Assembly: GCA_034336665.1 (NCBI GenBank)
Contig: CM067570.1
Span: forward strand, 22,587,002 to 22,651,001
Length of the DNA stretch: 64,000 nt
From: Luscinia megarhynchos
Lineage: Eukaryota > Chordata > Aves > Passeriformes > Turdidae
Direction of reading: 5' to 3'
Below are positions 63,590 through 64,000 of the stretch, one piece after another. A program made the position numbers and the translations under genes. The notes under the pieces are model-generated. The model was given only the letters and a program-made list of their open reading frames with translations. It did no database searches and was not told where the DNA came from. Numbering within the stretch: position 1 is the first letter of the stretch; each line of letters opens with the position of its first letter.

Positions 63590-64000
63590 CTGTTTAATCA
63601 AAGTAAGGAAACACAGAATAAAGTACACAAGGGATAGCACATGGTTTTTTAAGTGCCATTAACTGGCAGAGTGAATGTTCTTTTGGCATTTTCACTGCCA
63701 CATTTACATGAGATCAAATGACACATGCAATTTAAGAAAATAAAATAGATTAAGGTCCATTAAGAAGACAGTTCAGGGCCACCACTGTTTTGTACGAGAG
63801 GGATTAAAAAGTAGTCTTCCTAGACAATATTCCTGCAACAAATATGAAATGCATAAAAACAGTGACAGACATCATTAAACATACAGGATAGTAGTATAAA
63901 GTGGAAATACCACGGTTAATGAAGAGCCCCTCACAACAGGTTTCAAAACTTAAACCACATCCGGCACAGAACAGGTAGGGCTAAAAAAAGCTGAACACAA
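63590..64000 (-). other. SESTD1 intron, upstream of penultimate exon
   Basis: No further exon is visible; AT-rich intron sequence to the window edge. Confidence 0.65.

Noticed and set aside
1..64000. CRISPR arrays, operons, tRNA or rRNA genes
   Set aside because: None seen; the window is vertebrate gene and intron sequence. Small RNAs inside introns cannot be ruled out without a covariance-model search.

Overview
This is vertebrate nuclear DNA, most likely from a bird and probably a neoavian or passerine species. The evidence is multi-exon genes with GT-AG introns, CR1 LINE 3' ends with the ATTCTATGAT-type tail, one LTR-like remnant, AT-rich introns and few other repeats. There are no bacterial genes, tRNA genes or CRISPR arrays.

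Region 1 (1-45,555, minus strand) is almost all of one gene, the bird orthologue of CCDC141 (also called CAMDI), a coiled-coil/spectrin-repeat protein with a C-terminal immunoglobulin domain. I traced 24 coding exons. Their splice sites and phases join into one uninterrupted frame of 1,483 codons plus 2 nt. The start codon is at 45,478. The window ends inside the gene, so the last exon or exons, carrying the rest of the Ig domain, lie beyond base 1. In other vertebrates TTN lies further on in that direction.

Region 2 (45,556 to about 60,550) is about 15 kb with no gene I can support. It holds GC-richer blocks, a microsatellite, and one candidate plus-strand TATA/first-exon/splice-donor arrangement near 52.04-52.22 kb.

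Region 3 (about 60,550-64,000, minus strand) is the 3' end of SESTD1: two coding exons, the stop codon and a candidate polyadenylation signal. The order CCDC141 then SESTD1, both on the same strand, matches the conserved TTN-CCDC141-SESTD1 neighbourhood.

Points to follow up: a CR1 insertion that almost touches the exon 9 splice donor of CCDC141; a 17-codon upstream ORF whose stop overlaps the CCDC141 start codon; a plus-strand protein-like tract in intron 1 that may be an old viral nucleoprotein fragment (family uncertain); and two poorly conserved linker exons (22 and 23).

All calls come from reading the sequence and from memory of the families. No database search or alignment was run.
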